From positions 31,052 to 95,051 of the forward strand of contig NZ_JABUBU010000012.1 of the NCBI RefSeq assembly GCF_019834675.1: a stretch of 64,000 bases of DNA. The letters run 5' to 3'. Below the pieces are notes generated by a model that worked only from the letters and a program-made list of their open reading frames with translations, did no database searches and was not told where the DNA came from. This document shows, piece after piece, positions 38,457 through 47,567 of this stretch. Source of the DNA: Rhodococcoides corynebacterioides (lineage in GTDB: Bacteria; Actinomycetota; Actinomycetes; Mycobacteriales; Mycobacteriaceae). Made by a program: the position numbers and the translations under genes. Every line of letters starts with the position of its first letter. The first letter of the stretch is position 1.

Positions 38457-38519
38457 GAGTGTCGAGGGTGGCACGAACCCGGTCGGGGAGCCACCCCGAT
38501 CGGAGTAGCGTCGCTCGGT

Positions 38520-41348
38520 GTGAGGGAACCGCACCTGCTCGCGTCGGCGCTGCGGGACGCCGGGGTGGCCGACGTCCTGGTCGACGAGACCACGCGGGCC
38601 GCCTACTCGTCCGACGCGTCGCTCTACCGCGTGGTGCCGACCGTGGTGGCTCGGCCGCGCCACGTCGACGAGATCGACGCCGTTCTCGACGTCTGCCGCC
38701 GCACCGGCGTGCCGCTGACCACGCGCGGTGCGGGCACGTCGATCGCCGGGAACGCCGTCGGCACCGGCGTCGTCATGGACACCTCCCGGCATCTGCAGCG
38801 CATCGTCTCCGTCGATCCCGACACCCGCACCGCGGTGGTGGAACCCGGCGTCGTGCAGGCGGTTCTGCAGCGGGCCGCGGCGCCCCACGGCCTGCGCTTC
38901 GGTCCGGACCCGTCGACCTCGACGCGCTGCACGGTCGGCGGGATGATCGGCAACAACGCCTGCGGCACCCGAGCATTGGGCTACGGCCGCACGTCGGACA
39001 ACATCGCGGCGCTCGACGTCCTGACGGGCACGGGCGAGCGGCTACACCTGGTGAGCGGGGCACCGCCACCGGAGTCGGCCACCGTGGACGCGCTCCGCAG
39101 TGTCGTGGGTCGCGGATTGGCCACCGTCCGAACCGAATTCGGCAGGTTCGTCCGGCAGGTGTCCGGCTACTCGCTCGAGCATCTGTTGCCCGAGCGCGGC
39201 ACCGACGTTGCCCGCATGCTGGTGGGCAGCGAGGGCACGCTCGCGGTCACTCGACTCGCCACGGTCCGGCTGGTCGCCGAGCCCGAGCACCGCGTCCTGG
39301 TGGTGCTCGGCTACCCCGAGATGCCCGACGCGGGCGACGCGACGCCCAGCGTGCTGCGGTATCGGCCCACCGCGTGCGAGGGAATCGACGCCCGCATCGT
39401 CGACGTGGTCCGGACCCGATTCGGCGACGCCGCCGTCCCGACGCTGCCGCGCGGTGCGGCGTGGCTGTTCGTCGAGATCGCAGGGGACGATCCCGACGAG
39501 GTCCGGGCCCGCGCCGACGAGGTCGCGCGCGGCTGCGGCGCGGAGGACGCCGCGGTGGTCACGGACGCGGAGTCGGCGGATCGACTGTGGCGCATCCGCG
39601 CCGACGGGTCGGGGTTGTCCGCCCGCAGTCCCGTCGGACGGCCCGCGCACGCCGGGTGGGAGGACACCGCGGTGCCGCCGGAGCGGCTCGGCAGCTACCT
39701 GCGCGACTTCGAGACGCTGATGGCCGACGCCGGGGTAACGGGCCTGCCGTACGGCCACTTCGGCGACGGGTGTCTCCACATCCGCCTCGACTTCCCGCTC
39801 GATCGACGCGGGGGAGTGCCCGCGTTCCGCGAATTCCTGCACGCCGCAGCGACCGTCGTCGCCGCGTACGGCGGATCCTTGTCCGGCGAGCACGGCGACG
39901 GCCGGGCCCGGAGCGAACTGCTGCCGCTGATGTACTCCGCCGGGGCCCTCGATCTCTTCGCGGGCGTCAAGAACGTGTTCGACCCGGACGGCATTCTCAA
40001 CCCGGGTGTGCTGGTCGACCCCCGGCCGCTCGACGCCGACCTCCGCATTCCCCTGGCGCTGCCGGTGCGGCGCAGCGGCTTTCGGTTCGACGAGGACGGC
40101 GGTGACGTCACGCAGGCCGTCCACCGATGCACCGGGGTGGGCAAGTGTCGCGTCGACACCACCGTCACGGGCGGGGTGATGTGCCCGTCGTACCTCGCCA
40201 CCCGGGAGGAGAAGGACTCCACCCGCGGCCGTGCCCGGGTCCTGCAGGAGATGGCCGTGGGCACCGTCGTCACCGACGGGTGGCGCTCGCCCGAGGTGCA
40301 CGACGCCCTCGATCTCTGCCTGTCCTGCAAGGGATGTGCGTCCGACTGCCCGACGGGCGTGGACATGGCGACGTACAAGTCCGAGATGCTGCACCAGAGC
40401 TACCGCCGTCGCCTGCGGCCCGCATCCCACTACGCCCTGGGGCGCCTGCCGCAGTGGGCGCGTCTGGCGAGCCGGGCGCCCCGCGTCGTCAACACGGTGC
40501 TGGGGTTCCCGCCCGTGCGGCGCGCCGCGCTCGCGGCCGCGGGCGTGGACCGACGACGGACGCTACCGGCCTTCGCGCCCGAGACGTTCCGAGAGTGGTT
40601 CGCCCGCACCGAGTCCGAGCGTCCGGCCGACGGTGATCCCGTCGTGCTGTTCGTCGACTCCTTCACCGACCACTTCTCGCCGGAGGTCGGCATCGCGACG
40701 GTGCAGGTGCTCAGGGACGCGGGTCTGGCGCCCCGGATCACCGCACGCCCGGTGTGCTGCGGGCTCACGTGGATCACCACCGGCCAGTTGGACGCGGCGC
40801 GGCGCATCCTGCGGCGGACGGTCACCCGGCTCGCGGACACGGCCGACGCGGGCGTGCCGATCGTCGGCATGGAGCCGTCGTGCACCGCGACCCTGCGGTC
40901 GGACGCCGCCGGTCTGCTGGGTGCGCCCGCCACCGAGACCGTCGTGGGCCGGGTCCGCACCCTCGCCGAGCTGCTGACCGAGCGCGGGTGGACGCCCCCG
41001 GACCTGACGGGCACCGCCGTCGTGGCGCAGCCGCACTGCCACCACCACGCCGTCATGGGCTGGGACGCCGATTCCGCGCTGCTGCGCACGGCGGGCGCCG
41101 ACGTGACCCGACTGGGCGGATGTTGCGGCCTGGCAGGCAATTTCGGCGTCGAGAAGGGTCACTACGACGTCTCGCTCGCCGTCGCCGACCAGCATCTGAT
41201 GCCGGCACTCCGCGCGGCCGAGACGTCGGCCGTCGTCCTCGCGGACGGCTACTCGTGCCGAACACAGGTCGCGGACCTGACCGAGCGCCGGGGAGTACAC
41301 CTGGCGCAACTGCTCGCCGGTGCTACCGTCGAGGCGTGTCCACGATGA
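38520..41348 (+). CDS. FAD/4Fe-4S D-2-hydroxyacid dehydrogenase (YdiJ / D-lactate dehydrogenase type)
   Basis: This 942-residue fusion has an N-terminal FAD-linked oxidase domain and a C-terminal Fe-S/CCG part, typical of D-lactate, glycolate or D-2-hydroxyglutarate dehydrogenases feeding electrons to the respiratory chain. The FAD domain shows [39 protein letters not shown] and [15 protein letters not shown]. The substrate part carries [13 protein letters not shown] and [14 protein letters not shown]. Ferredoxin-like cysteines are in [20 protein letters not shown] (about 537-557) and [14 protein letters not shown] (about 600). CCG half-motifs lie near residues 747 and 868. The start is GTG at 38520. 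Confidence 0.92.
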   Translation: MREPHLLASALRDAGVADVLVDETTRAAYSSDASLYRVVPTVVARPRHVDEIDAVLDVCRRTGVPLTTRGAGTSIAGNAVGTGVVMDTSRHLQRIVSVDPDTRTAVVEPGVVQAVLQRAAAPHGLRFGPDPSTSTRCTVGGMIGNNACGTRALGYGRTSDNIAALDVLTGTGERLHLVSGAPPPESATVDALRSVVGRGLATVRTEFGRFVRQVSGYSLEHLLPERGTDVARMLVGSEGTLAVTRLATVRLVAEPEHRVLVVLGYPEMPDAGDATPSVLRYRPTACEGIDARIVDVVRTRFGDAAVPTLPRGAAWLFVEIAGDDPDEVRARADEVARGCGAEDAAVVTDAESADRLWRIRADGSGLSARSPVGRPAHAGWEDTAVPPERLGSYLRDFETLMADAGVTGLPYGHFGDGCLHIRLDFPLDRRGGVPAFREFLHAAATVVAAYGGSLSGEHGDGRARSELLPLMYSAGALDLFAGVKNVFDPDGILNPGVLVDPRPLDADLRIPLALPVRRSGFRFDEDGGDVTQAVHRCTGVGKCRVDTTVTGGVMCPSYLATREEKDSTRGRARVLQEMAVGTVVTDGWRSPEVHDALDLCLSCKGCASDCPTGVDMATYKSEMLHQSYRRRLRPASHYALGRLPQWARLASRAPRVVNTVLGFPPVRRAALAAAGVDRRRTLPAFAPETFREWFARTESERPADGDPVVLFVDSFTDHFSPEVGIATVQVLRDAGLAPRITARPVCCGLTWITTGQLDAARRILRRTVTRLADTADAGVPIVGMEPSCTATLRSDAAGLLGAPATETVVGRVRTLAELLTERGWTPPDLTGTAVVAQPHCHHHAVMGWDADSALLRTAGADVTRLGGCCGLAGNFGVEKGHYDVSLAVADQHLMPALRAAETSAVVLADGYSCRTQVADLTERRGVHLAQLLAGATVEACPR

Positions 41349-41464
41349 ACCCGACCCTCGGCTCGGAGGTGGTCGGCGCTTCGGGCGCCGGCATCAGGTA
41401 ACCGCGCCCCGACCGGTCTCGCGTCCCGCGACGACCGGTCATCGCTCGTACCCTGACGACACCC

Positions 41465-41518
41465 CGGGCGCCCCGGCGCCCGTATCCCGCACGGGCGCCC
41501 CGTCGCCCGCATCCCGAA
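41465..41518. repeat. Two tandem copies of a 27-base GC-rich unit
   Basis: The unit starting CGGGCGCCCCG at 41465 is repeated at 41492 with a few substitutions, just upstream of the zinc-finger gene at 41532. The whole gap 41349-41531 otherwise shows no gene; an 18-codon frame at 41345 is probably chance. Confidence 0.6.
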
Positions 41519-41531
41519 ACGGTTCTCACCC

Positions 41532-42020
41532 ATGCATGCACTCACCCCGTCCGACCTGCGCGCCGCCATCGTCAACGCCAGTCGGAAGGAACGCTCCGAC
41601 GCCTCGATCCCCGATCTCGACCCGCTCGACCTCGACGCCCTCGACTACCTCGGGTGGCGCGACACCAAGTTCGACGGCCGCGCCTACGTCGTGGTCCCCC
41701 TGGCCGACGGCGAGACCGTCGGTGTTCTGCTGCGCCAGGCCGACGCCACCCCGCGCGTGCGGACGCAGTGTTCCTGGTGCCGCGACGTCCGGCTGCCCAA
41801 CGACGTCGTCTTCTACGCGGCCAAGCTCGCCGGCCCGGCGGGCAAGCGGGGCAGCACCGTGGGCACCCTCGTGTGCCGCGACTTCCAGTGCTCGGCCAAC
41901 GTCCGGCGCGACCCGCCTCGGCCGTTCCCCGGATACGACATGGACGCGGCACGCGAGGAGCGCATCGCGGCGCTGCGGTCGGCGTGCGCGGGCTTCGCCG
42001 ATCGGGTGCGGCGCGGCTGA
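41532..42020 (+). CDS. FBP-type (EF-G-binding FusB-like) treble-clef zinc-finger protein
   Basis: This 162-residue protein has a C-terminal treble-clef zinc finger like that of FBP-family proteins related to FusB/FusC. The ligands are C80-x2-C83 ([19 protein letters not shown]) and C115-x4-C120 ([13 protein letters not shown]). FusB proteins bind elongation factor G and rescue it from fusidic acid. Whether actinobacterial relatives do so is unknown, so I give the family only. The helical N-terminus begins [20 protein letters not shown]. The start is the ATG at 41532. Confidence 0.83.
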   Translation: MHALTPSDLRAAIVNASRKERSDASIPDLDPLDLDALDYLGWRDTKFDGRAYVVVPLADGETVGVLLRQADATPRVRTQCSWCRDVRLPNDVVFYAAKLAGPAGKRGSTVGTLVCRDFQCSANVRRDPPRPFPGYDMDAAREERIAALRSACAGFADRVRRG

Positions 42021-42051
42021 GCTCCGGCTCGCGGGTCTCTACCCTTCCTCC

Positions 42052-42381
42052 ATGACGGTTCTGCGCTCCATTGCGCTGTTCGGGGCGGCCGCGGTGCTCG
42101 AGATCGGTGGTGCCTGGCTGGTCTGGCAGGGCATTCGCGAGCACCGTGGCTGGCTCTGGATCGGCGCGGGCGTTGTGGCCCTGGGCGCGTACGGCCTGGT
42201 CGCGACGCTGCAGCCGGATGCGGAGTTCGGCCGGATCCTCGCCGCGTACGGCGGCGTGTTCGTCGCCGGGTCGCTCCTGTGGGGGATGGTCGCGGACGGG
42301 TTCCGGCCGGACCGGTACGACGTGACGGGCGCGCTGGTCTGCCTGGTCGGCGTGGCGATCATCATGTATTCGCCGCGCTGA
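42052..42381 (+). CDS. YnfA-family (UPF0060) small membrane protein
   Basis: This 109-residue protein has four helices. It shows [60 protein letters not shown] and a Pro/Asp-rich [20 protein letters not shown], all typical of YnfA proteins, which are related in fold to small multidrug resistance exporters. Its transport role is not established. The start is the ATG at 42052, 31 bases after the zinc-finger gene. Confidence 0.92.
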   Translation: MTVLRSIALFGAAAVLEIGGAWLVWQGIREHRGWLWIGAGVVALGAYGLVATLQPDAEFGRILAAYGGVFVAGSLLWGMVADGFRPDRYDVTGALVCLVGVAIIMYSPR

Positions 42382-42403
42382 CGCGCCTCCCGGTCGACAC
42401 CGG

Positions 42404-42937
42404 TCAGGGACGGTCGAACGACGTGACGACGTCGTGCTGCGTCCGTCGTCCCAGCGGAACGTCGCGGCTGTCGATCAGCACCGGCGTCGCCGCCGGGTCG
42501 AACAGCGCGACGACCTGCTCGCTCGGCACCGACCGCCCCTGCCCGTCGAGCATGCGCAGGGCGACGACGGCGGACGCGCACGTCCGCCCACCGGCGTCGA
42601 AGGTCTGCTCGAGGTAGGCGTTCTTGGTGTCGAAGCCGAGCAGGCGCGTGGTGACGGAGAACCGGGTCCCGAACGTCAGCGAGGCGATGTAGGTGATCGA
42701 CTGCGCGGCCACCACCGGGTGCCAGCCCTGACGGCGCAGCGCCGCCCAGAGTCCGCCGCGGACGAACATGTCGACGCGGCCGGCGTCGAGAATCGACAGG
42801 TAGCGGCCGTTGTTCATGTGCAGCAGCACGTCGAGGTCGGACGGCGCGACCCGGAACCAGGTGACCGTGGTGTCGGCGCGCACCGGGCCGCGCCCGACAC
42901 GCCAGGGCAGCATCTGGCGCACGAGGCGCAGGGACAT
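42404..42937 (-). CDS. 4HBT-type acyl-CoA thioesterase-like protein
   Basis: This is a 177-residue hotdog-fold protein resembling the thioesterase/Them6-like group. WFRVAPSDLDVLLHMNNGRY is the 4HBT active-site region (Asp before the HMNN helix), followed by LSILDAGRVDMFVRGGLW, SITYIASLTFGTRFSVTTRL and TKNAYLEQTFDAGG. It probably hydrolyses acyl-CoA thioesters; the chain length is unknown. The start is the ATG at 42937, with a GTG six bases earlier. It diverges from a MarR-type regulator whose operator-like palindrome lies between the two. Confidence 0.85.
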   Translation of the reverse strand: MSLRLVRQMLPWRVGRGPVRADTTVTWFRVAPSDLDVLLHMNNGRYLSILDAGRVDMFVRGGLWAALRRQGWHPVVAAQSITYIASLTFGTRFSVTTRLLGFDTKNAYLEQTFDAGGRTCASAVVALRMLDGQGRSVPSEQVVALFDPAATPVLIDSRDVPLGRRTQHDVVTSFDRP

Positions 42938-42998
42938 CAGCACGCGCTCACTCTGCCCGACGCCGCCGGACCGCAGTGATGCGGCCGATGGTTAGAGG

Positions 42999-43011
42999 GC
43001 CAACTATTGGC
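42999..43011. promoter_or_regulatory. Candidate MarR-type operator
   Basis: A perfect inverted repeat, GCCAA-CTA-TTGGC, lies in the 87-base gap between the divergent thioesterase and MarR-type genes, 14 bases before the regulator start. TTGG/CCAA half-sites are common in MarR-family operators. It would allow autoregulation and control of the divergent gene. Confidence 0.5.
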
Positions 43012-43024
43012 GTAGAGTCGAATC

Positions 43025-43480
43025 ATGGACGTCGCCGATCCGCTCGCGCTGGACCGCCAGGTGTGTTTCGCCCTGGCGGTCACCAACCGTGCCGTGCTCG
43101 GGGTCTACCGCCCGGTGCTCGAGCCGTTGGGTCTGACGCACCCGCAGTACCTGGTCATGCTCGCGCTCTGGGAGCGGTCGCCGCGGTCGGCCGGGGACAT
43201 CGCCCGCACCCTGTGCCTGGATCCCGCGTCGGCCACGCCGCTGCTCAAGCGCCTCGAGACCCGCGGCCTGCTGACCCGCCGGCGCAGCGAGGATGACGAG
43301 CGACGATTGGTCGTCGAGCTCACCGCCGCGGGCCACGACCTCCGTGCGGAGGCGGAGGGGGTCCCGGCCCGCGTGATCGACGCCCTCGGGGTCGACGTCG
43401 AGGACCTCGAACGGCTGCACGCCGCCCTCTCGGTGATCAACCGACACGTCAATTCCGTTCCCGAAAGGATCGACCAGTGA
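43025..43480 (+). CDS. MarR/OhrR-type transcriptional regulator
   Basis: This 151-residue winged-helix regulator resembles the OhrR subgroup. The N-terminal LDRQVCFALAVTNRAV places a Cys (residue 14) where OhrR proteins have their peroxide-sensing cysteine. PLGLTHPQYLVMLALWE, SAGDIARTLCLDPASATPLL, KRLETRGLLTRRRSEDDERR form the DNA-binding wing region. No ohr gene is next to it, so its target may be the divergent thioesterase or its own operon. The stop overlaps the next gene in GTGA. The start is the ATG at 43025. Confidence 0.9.
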   Translation: MDVADPLALDRQVCFALAVTNRAVLGVYRPVLEPLGLTHPQYLVMLALWERSPRSAGDIARTLCLDPASATPLLKRLETRGLLTRRRSEDDERRLVVELTAAGHDLRAEAEGVPARVIDALGVDVEDLERLHAALSVINRHVNSVPERIDQ

Positions 43481-43854
43481 GCGCTCGTCGTCCCAATCCC
43501 GTGCAGTGGCTGGGCTATTCCGTCGGCCGCACATTGCCCCCGGAGCTGCAGGGCTGGGTCCGCAACGATCTGATCGGCGACGCCGCCGTCCCGCGGCACC
43601 TGATCCGCAGCATGGTCCCGTTCCTGCCGATCTTCCTCGCGTTCCTGCTCTTTCCCGGTGAGCTGTGGCTACGCGGGGCGATGATCCTGCTCGCCGTGCT
43701 GCTCGCCCTCTTCTACTCCCTGGCGTACATGGAGCCGAACCGCCGACGCCGCCTGGCCGCGCACGGGCTGTCGCCCGACCTGCAGAACCCCAAGAAGGTC
43801 GCGCGGGAAGAACGCGAGCGCCGCAACTACGAGCGGTGGCGCCCCGGCCGCTGA
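43477..43854 (+). CDS. DUF5313-type small membrane protein
   Basis: This is a 125-residue protein of unknown function that I associate with the DUF5313 group of mycolata. It shows RPNPVQWLGYSVGRTLPPEL, WVRNDLIGDAAVPRHLIRSM, two adjacent hydrophobic segments (about 45-85) and the basic end KKVAREERERRNYERWRPGR. The GTG at 43477 overlaps the stop of the MarR-type gene, so the two are coupled. Confidence 0.82.
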   Translation: MSARRPNPVQWLGYSVGRTLPPELQGWVRNDLIGDAAVPRHLIRSMVPFLPIFLAFLLFPGELWLRGAMILLAVLLALFYSLAYMEPNRRRRLAAHGLSPDLQNPKKVAREERERRNYERWRPGR

Positions 43855-43875
43855 CCCACCCGGGAGACTGTGCCC

Positions 43876-44232
43876 GTGCGCATTCCTCGCCCGCGTGACC
43901 TCCGGGACGGCAGCGATCCGGATCCGCGGTTCACCCTCGCCAACGAACGCACCTTTCTTGCCTGGATCAGAACGGCCCTGGGGTTGCTCGCCGCCGCGGC
44001 GGCCCTGGAGGCGTTCGGCGATCGAGTCGTGCCCGGCGCGGTCCACGCCGTGCTCGTGGTGGGGCTCGCCGTGCTCGCGGCCGTCGTCGGCGCCACGTCG
44101 CTGGTGCGGTGGATGCGGATCGAGATCGCGTTGCGACGACGCGAGTCGCTTCCCGTCCCCGCCGCCACGGCGGTGCTGGCGTTCGGCCTCACCGTCGCGG
44201 TGGTCGTCTTTCTCGTGGGCCTCGCGGCGTGA
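43876..44232 (+). CDS. DUF202 (YidH-like) membrane protein
   Basis: This is a protein of about 118 residues with the DUF202 signature: DPRFTLANERTFLAWIRTAL, then GLLAAAAALEAFG and two further helices. Function is unknown. The start is taken as the GTG at 43876, nine bases after GGGAG; a GTG at 43870 is also in frame. It overlaps the following DUF202-like gene (GTGA). Confidence 0.85.
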   Translation: MRIPRPRDLRDGSDPDPRFTLANERTFLAWIRTALGLLAAAAALEAFGDRVVPGAVHAVLVVGLAVLAAVVGATSLVRWMRIEIALRRRESLPVPAATAVLAFGLTVAVVVFLVGLAA

Positions 44233-44495
44233 CCGGTCTGGCCCCGGAACGGACCGTGTTGGCGCGTCGGCGGACCGCGCTCGCCGTCGCGGCGACGTCG
44301 TTGCTCGTCGCGCGCGCCGTGCAGTCGACGGTGAGCGGCGCGGTGGGCGTCGTCGCGGCCGCGGGAGTGGCCGTCGTCGCCGCGGCCGCGGTGGTCGTCG
44401 TGCTCGCCGCACCGGGCCGCGCCCTGCGGCACGGCGTGCTGGTCGCGGCGCTGCTGATCCTCGCCGCTGCCGTGGTGGCCGCGTCGCTGCGGTGA
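44229..44495 (+). CDS. Second DUF202-like small membrane protein
   Basis: This 88-residue protein has three hydrophobic segments. The N-terminal LAPERTVLARRRTALAVAAT is a shortened version of the DUF202 motif (ERT...RTAL) seen in the preceding gene. The GTG at 44229 overlaps that gene's stop. The pair probably forms a heteromeric membrane complex of unknown role. Confidence 0.8.
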   Translation: MTGLAPERTVLARRRTALAVAATSLLVARAVQSTVSGAVGVVAAAGVAVVAAAAVVVVLAAPGRALRHGVLVAALLILAAAVVAASLR

Positions 44496-44558
44496 GCGGA
44501 CTGCAGTGCGTACGCCCCGCGGGTGGGGGTACGCAGGTCCGGTGAGAAACCGAGTCCC

Positions 44559-45248
44559 GTGCTGACCGCGCTGCTCTACGGCGTGGGCACCGCCCTGCCG
44601 CTGGTGATCGGCGCCGCGATCGGACTGCGGTGGTCGCTCCCGCAGCGGGTGCTGGCGGCGCTGATGGCCTTCGGTGCCGGAACCATGATCGCCGCCGTGT
44701 CGTCCGAACTCTTCGAACCCGCGTTCACGCAGGCGGGCATCGTGGTGTCGGGACTTGCGCTGATCGCGGGAGCGGGGGTCTACGTCGGCGCGAACCACCT
44801 GATCGAGAACCGCCTGGGCCCGGCCGCGATCGGTCCCGCGCTGATGCTCGGCACGATCCTGGACGGCGTTCCGGAGAACACGGCGCTCGGGGTCTCGCTC
44901 ACCGCCGGCGGCGGCCTGGTGCTGCTGGTGGCCGTCGCGGTGGGCAACGTGCCCGAGGCAGTCGGCGGTGCGGCGCTCATGCGGGCCCGGCACGGGTTCT
45001 CCGCATCGCGGGCGATGGCGCTCTGGTCGCTGACCGCCGTCGTGCTCGTGGTGGTGACGGTGGTGGGGCACGCTCTGGCCGACGCGATTCCGGACGTCGG
45101 CATCTCCGCGGTCCAGGCGTTCGCCGGCGGGGCGACCCTCGCCGTCCTCGCCGACTCCCTGATGCCGGAGGCCTACAAGGACGGCGGATGGTGGGTGGGG
45201 TTGTCCACGGCCGCCGGATTCCTCGTGGCGTTCGCCCTGGGTGGCTGA
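44559..45248 (+). CDS. ZIP-family metal transporter
   Basis: This is a protein of about 229 residues with eight hydrophobic segments and the ZIP pattern of helices 4 and 5: LGTILDGVPENTALGVSLTA and VAVGNVPEAVGGAALMRARH. The usual His of helix 4 is replaced by Asp-Gly-x-Pro-Glu-Asn, as in some bacterial ZIP homologues. Zinc or another divalent metal is the likely substrate, but direction is not certain. The start is taken as GTG at 44559; an in-frame GTG lies at 44523. Confidence 0.83.
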   Translation: MLTALLYGVGTALPLVIGAAIGLRWSLPQRVLAALMAFGAGTMIAAVSSELFEPAFTQAGIVVSGLALIAGAGVYVGANHLIENRLGPAAIGPALMLGTILDGVPENTALGVSLTAGGGLVLLVAVAVGNVPEAVGGAALMRARHGFSASRAMALWSLTAVVLVVVTVVGHALADAIPDVGISAVQAFAGGATLAVLADSLMPEAYKDGGWWVGLSTAAGFLVAFALGG

Positions 45249-45388
45249 CGGCCGACAACTACGTGTGACCGGCCGATACACGAATGTGACCGGCATCACC
45301 GAACGGGGGCGTGCGCTTTCGGCGAGTCGTCTCGACTCATATCCAGAACGCGATGGAGACGCCGTCGCATCGAGAGAAAGGATGTGTC

Positions 45389-45559
45389 ATGGGATTCGTC
45401 GACAAGGCCAAGAACGCTGCAGAGGACGCCATCGGCAAGGCCAAGGAAGTTGTCGGTGACGTCACCGACAACAAGGACCTCGAGGCCGAGGGCAAGAAGG
45501 ATCAGGGCTCGGCCGGCGCCAAGAAGATCGGCGAGAACGTGAAGGACGCCTTCAAGTAA
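45389..45559 (+). CDS. CsbD-family stress protein
   Basis: This is a 56-residue, highly charged CsbD-like protein: GFVDKAKNAAEDAIGKAKEV, VGDVTDNKDLEAEGKKDQ and a final helix. CsbD proteins are general-stress proteins of unknown mechanism and are often under alternative sigma factors. AAAGGA lies six bases before the ATG at 45389. A strong hairpin follows the gene. A second CsbD gene lies at 57566. Confidence 0.9.
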   Translation: MGFVDKAKNAAEDAIGKAKEVVGDVTDNKDLEAEGKKDQGSAGAKKIGENVKDAFK

Positions 45560-45574
45560 GGATCCACTTTTCTC

Positions 45575-45615
45575 CGAGCGGCGTCGGACCCCTGTGCGGG
45601 GTTCGACGCCGCTCG
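45575..45615 (+). terminator. Terminator hairpin after the csbD gene
   Basis: CGAGCGGCGTCG... (45575-45592) pairs with its complement at 45598-45615 with one mismatch and a short loop, 16 bases after the CsbD stop. The following bases are T/C-rich (TGTCTTCT). Confidence 0.7.
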
Positions 45616-45737
45616 TGTCTTCTCGGCCCGATTATCCAATTCCGTACCGCGCGGGCATGTTTCGTGAAATCGCGGACGGAGTAACCCCCTCATCATCGCC
45701 GCCGGCACTCGCTGGAGGCTCTGCGAAAGGCACGACC

Positions 45738-46001
45738 ATGACCGATACCGCCCACACCACGCATACCGGACGCAAGCGCGCCGGAGGGTTCCTCTCGACG
45801 CTGTCCCTGCTGCTCTCGCTCGTCCTCGTGGTCGCTCTGGTGATCTTCGTTCTCCAGAACTCCAACTCGACGACCATCGACTTCCTCGGGTGGAACCTGG
45901 ACCTGAGCCAGGGCGTCGCTCTGCTGGGTGCCGCGGTGGTCGGCGCGGTCATCGCCTTCTTCGTCTCCGGTGCGCTGCGCGTGCGTCGCGCCGTGCGCTG
46001 A
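45738..46001 (+). CDS. LapA/DUF1049-type membrane protein
   Basis: This 87-residue protein has two helices. The first (about 18-40) ends in VLQNSNSTTIDFLGWNLDLS, the typical DUF1049/LapA turn, and the second reads GVALLGAAVVGAVIAFFVSG. LapA-like proteins are tied to envelope assembly in other bacteria; the function here is unknown. The start is the ATG at 45738. A long hairpin ends the gene. Confidence 0.85.
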   Translation: MTDTAHTTHTGRKRAGGFLSTLSLLLSLVLVVALVIFVLQNSNSTTIDFLGWNLDLSQGVALLGAAVVGAVIAFFVSGALRVRRAVR

Positions 46002-46035
46002 CACAAACCACAACGAGAACTACACAGTCGAGAAC

Positions 46036-46076
46036 CGAGAAGAGCCGCCCACCGAATCGGTGGGCGGCTCTTCTCG
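46036..46076. terminator. Strong bidirectional terminator hairpin
   Basis: A perfect 19-base-pair stem (46036-46054 with 46058-46076, loop AAT) lies between the convergent LapA-like gene and the desaturase gene. It should stop transcription from both sides. Confidence 0.8.
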
Positions 46077-46103
46077 TGGTACCTGGTGCGTGTTGCCGGG
46101 GGG

Positions 46104-47516
46104 TCAGTCGTCGCCGCGCGGCGGGATGTCCGCCGCCACGCCGCCACCGTTGTGCTCCGGGCCGGCATCCGGGTGACCGGCGGGGACGCGGTTGCGGAAG
46201 CGTGCGGCCTCGCTCGGCTGGGACGACGAGCCGCCGACGCGCTCACCGCGGTAGGGGCCGGGCTTCGGGCGCGGCTTGCCGCCCGGGAACGCCAGCCGGA
46301 TGATGGTGCGCTGCACCGTGCCCCACTGCTTGGACAGCGGGCCCGTGTTGTACGGCAGCTGGTAGCGCTCGCAGATGTCCTTGATCTTCGGCGCGACTTC
46401 CTTGTACCGGGTGCTGGGCATGTCCGGGTAGAGGTGGTGCTCCACCTGGTAGCTCAGGTTGCCGGACATCAGGTGGAAGAGCGCGGAGCCCTCGATGTTG
46501 GCCGCCCCGACGAGCTGCCGGACGTACCAGCCGCCGCGGGTCTCGTTCTCCACTTCCTTCTGGCTGAAGGTGTACGCCTGGTCCGGGAAGTGGCCGCAGA
46601 AGATGATGCCGTGCGACCACACGTTGCGGATGATGTTGGCGACGAAGTTCGCGGCGAACGTGTTGACGAACGTCTGCTCGATGCCGGCCCCGTGCCGATC
46701 GAGGACCGACGCCACCCGACGCGCTCCGCGAGCGGAACTGACGTCACGCAGCCGCTTGCCGAGCTTGGACTTGCCGGAACCGGAGACCCGGCCACCGGTG
46801 GCCACCTGGGCGGCGCCGTAGGCGACCGCGCTGACCGCCGGCCAGCCGATGTAGTCCTTGACGATCTGGCGACGCGCCTTGGTGGCGATGCCGCGCAGAT
46901 CGGTGAGCACGTCCTTGACCGGCTTCTCGCCGCGTCGGATCGCCTCGATGTCGAGATCGTGGAGCGCGACGCCCCACTCGAAGAACGCCATGAGCAGCAG
47001 GTTGTAGAACGGCTGCGCGAGGTAGACCGGCGACCACTTCTGGTGCGGATCGATGCGCATGATCTCGTAGCCGAGATCCTTGTCCTTGCCGCGAATGTTG
47101 GTGTACGTGTGGTGCACGTAGTTGTGCGAGTGCTTCCACGCCTCGGCGGTGGATGCGGTGTCCCAGTCCCACACCGACGAGTGGATGTCCGGATCGTTCA
47201 TCCAGTCCCACTGGCCGTGCATGACGTTGTGGCCGATCTCCATGTTCTCGAGAATCTTCGCGATTCCGAGGCATGCCGTTCCGGCCACCCACGCCGTCTT
47301 GGACTTCGATCCGAACAGGATCACGCGGCCGGCGACGGCGAGCTGCCGCTGTGCCGCGATCACCGTGGTGATGTAGTTCCGATCGCGTTCGCCGAGATCC
47401 GCGTAGACCTCGTCGTGAATGGCGTCGAATTCCTTGGCCAATGCTTCGATGGTCTCGTCGCTCAGATGAGCGAGTGGACTGACGACGTCGTTCGTCCGGC
47501 TCGTGTCGACGCTCAT
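46104..47516 (-). CDS. Membrane fatty-acid desaturase (DesA3-like)
   Basis: This 470-residue integral-membrane di-iron desaturase probably makes unsaturated acyl-CoA or oleate-type chains, as DesA3 (Rv3229c) does with its reductase. Histidine boxes are EIGHNVMHGQWDW (H96, H100), KHSHNYVHHTYTN (H131, H135, H136) and QVEHHLYPDMPSTRY (H360-H361), plus H302 and H309 in WSHGIIFCGHF. The C-terminal tail (about 415-470) is Pro/Gly-rich and likely disordered. GGGGAGGAA precedes the ATG at 47516. The reductase gene is 51 bases upstream, indicating an operon. Confidence 0.93.
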   Translation of the reverse strand: MSVDTSRTNDVVSPLAHLSDETIEALAKEFDAIHDEVYADLGERDRNYITTVIAAQRQLAVAGRVILFGSKSKTAWVAGTACLGIAKILENMEIGHNVMHGQWDWMNDPDIHSSVWDWDTASTAEAWKHSHNYVHHTYTNIRGKDKDLGYEIMRIDPHQKWSPVYLAQPFYNLLLMAFFEWGVALHDLDIEAIRRGEKPVKDVLTDLRGIATKARRQIVKDYIGWPAVSAVAYGAAQVATGGRVSGSGKSKLGKRLRDVSSARGARRVASVLDRHGAGIEQTFVNTFAANFVANIIRNVWSHGIIFCGHFPDQAYTFSQKEVENETRGGWYVRQLVGAANIEGSALFHLMSGNLSYQVEHHLYPDMPSTRYKEVAPKIKDICERYQLPYNTGPLSKQWGTVQRTIIRLAFPGGKPRPKPGPYRGERVGGSSSQPSEAARFRNRVPAGHPDAGPEHNGGGVAADIPPRGDD

Positions 47517-47567
47517 GACGATTCCTCCCCTGTAGATACCGCGTGGCGGTAATGGCAACCGGTCTCG

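Noticed and set aside
41345..41401. 18-codon frame after the Fe-S dehydrogenase as a leader peptide
   Set aside because: It overlaps the preceding stop region, has no convincing ribosome binding site, and shows no repeated regulatory codons.
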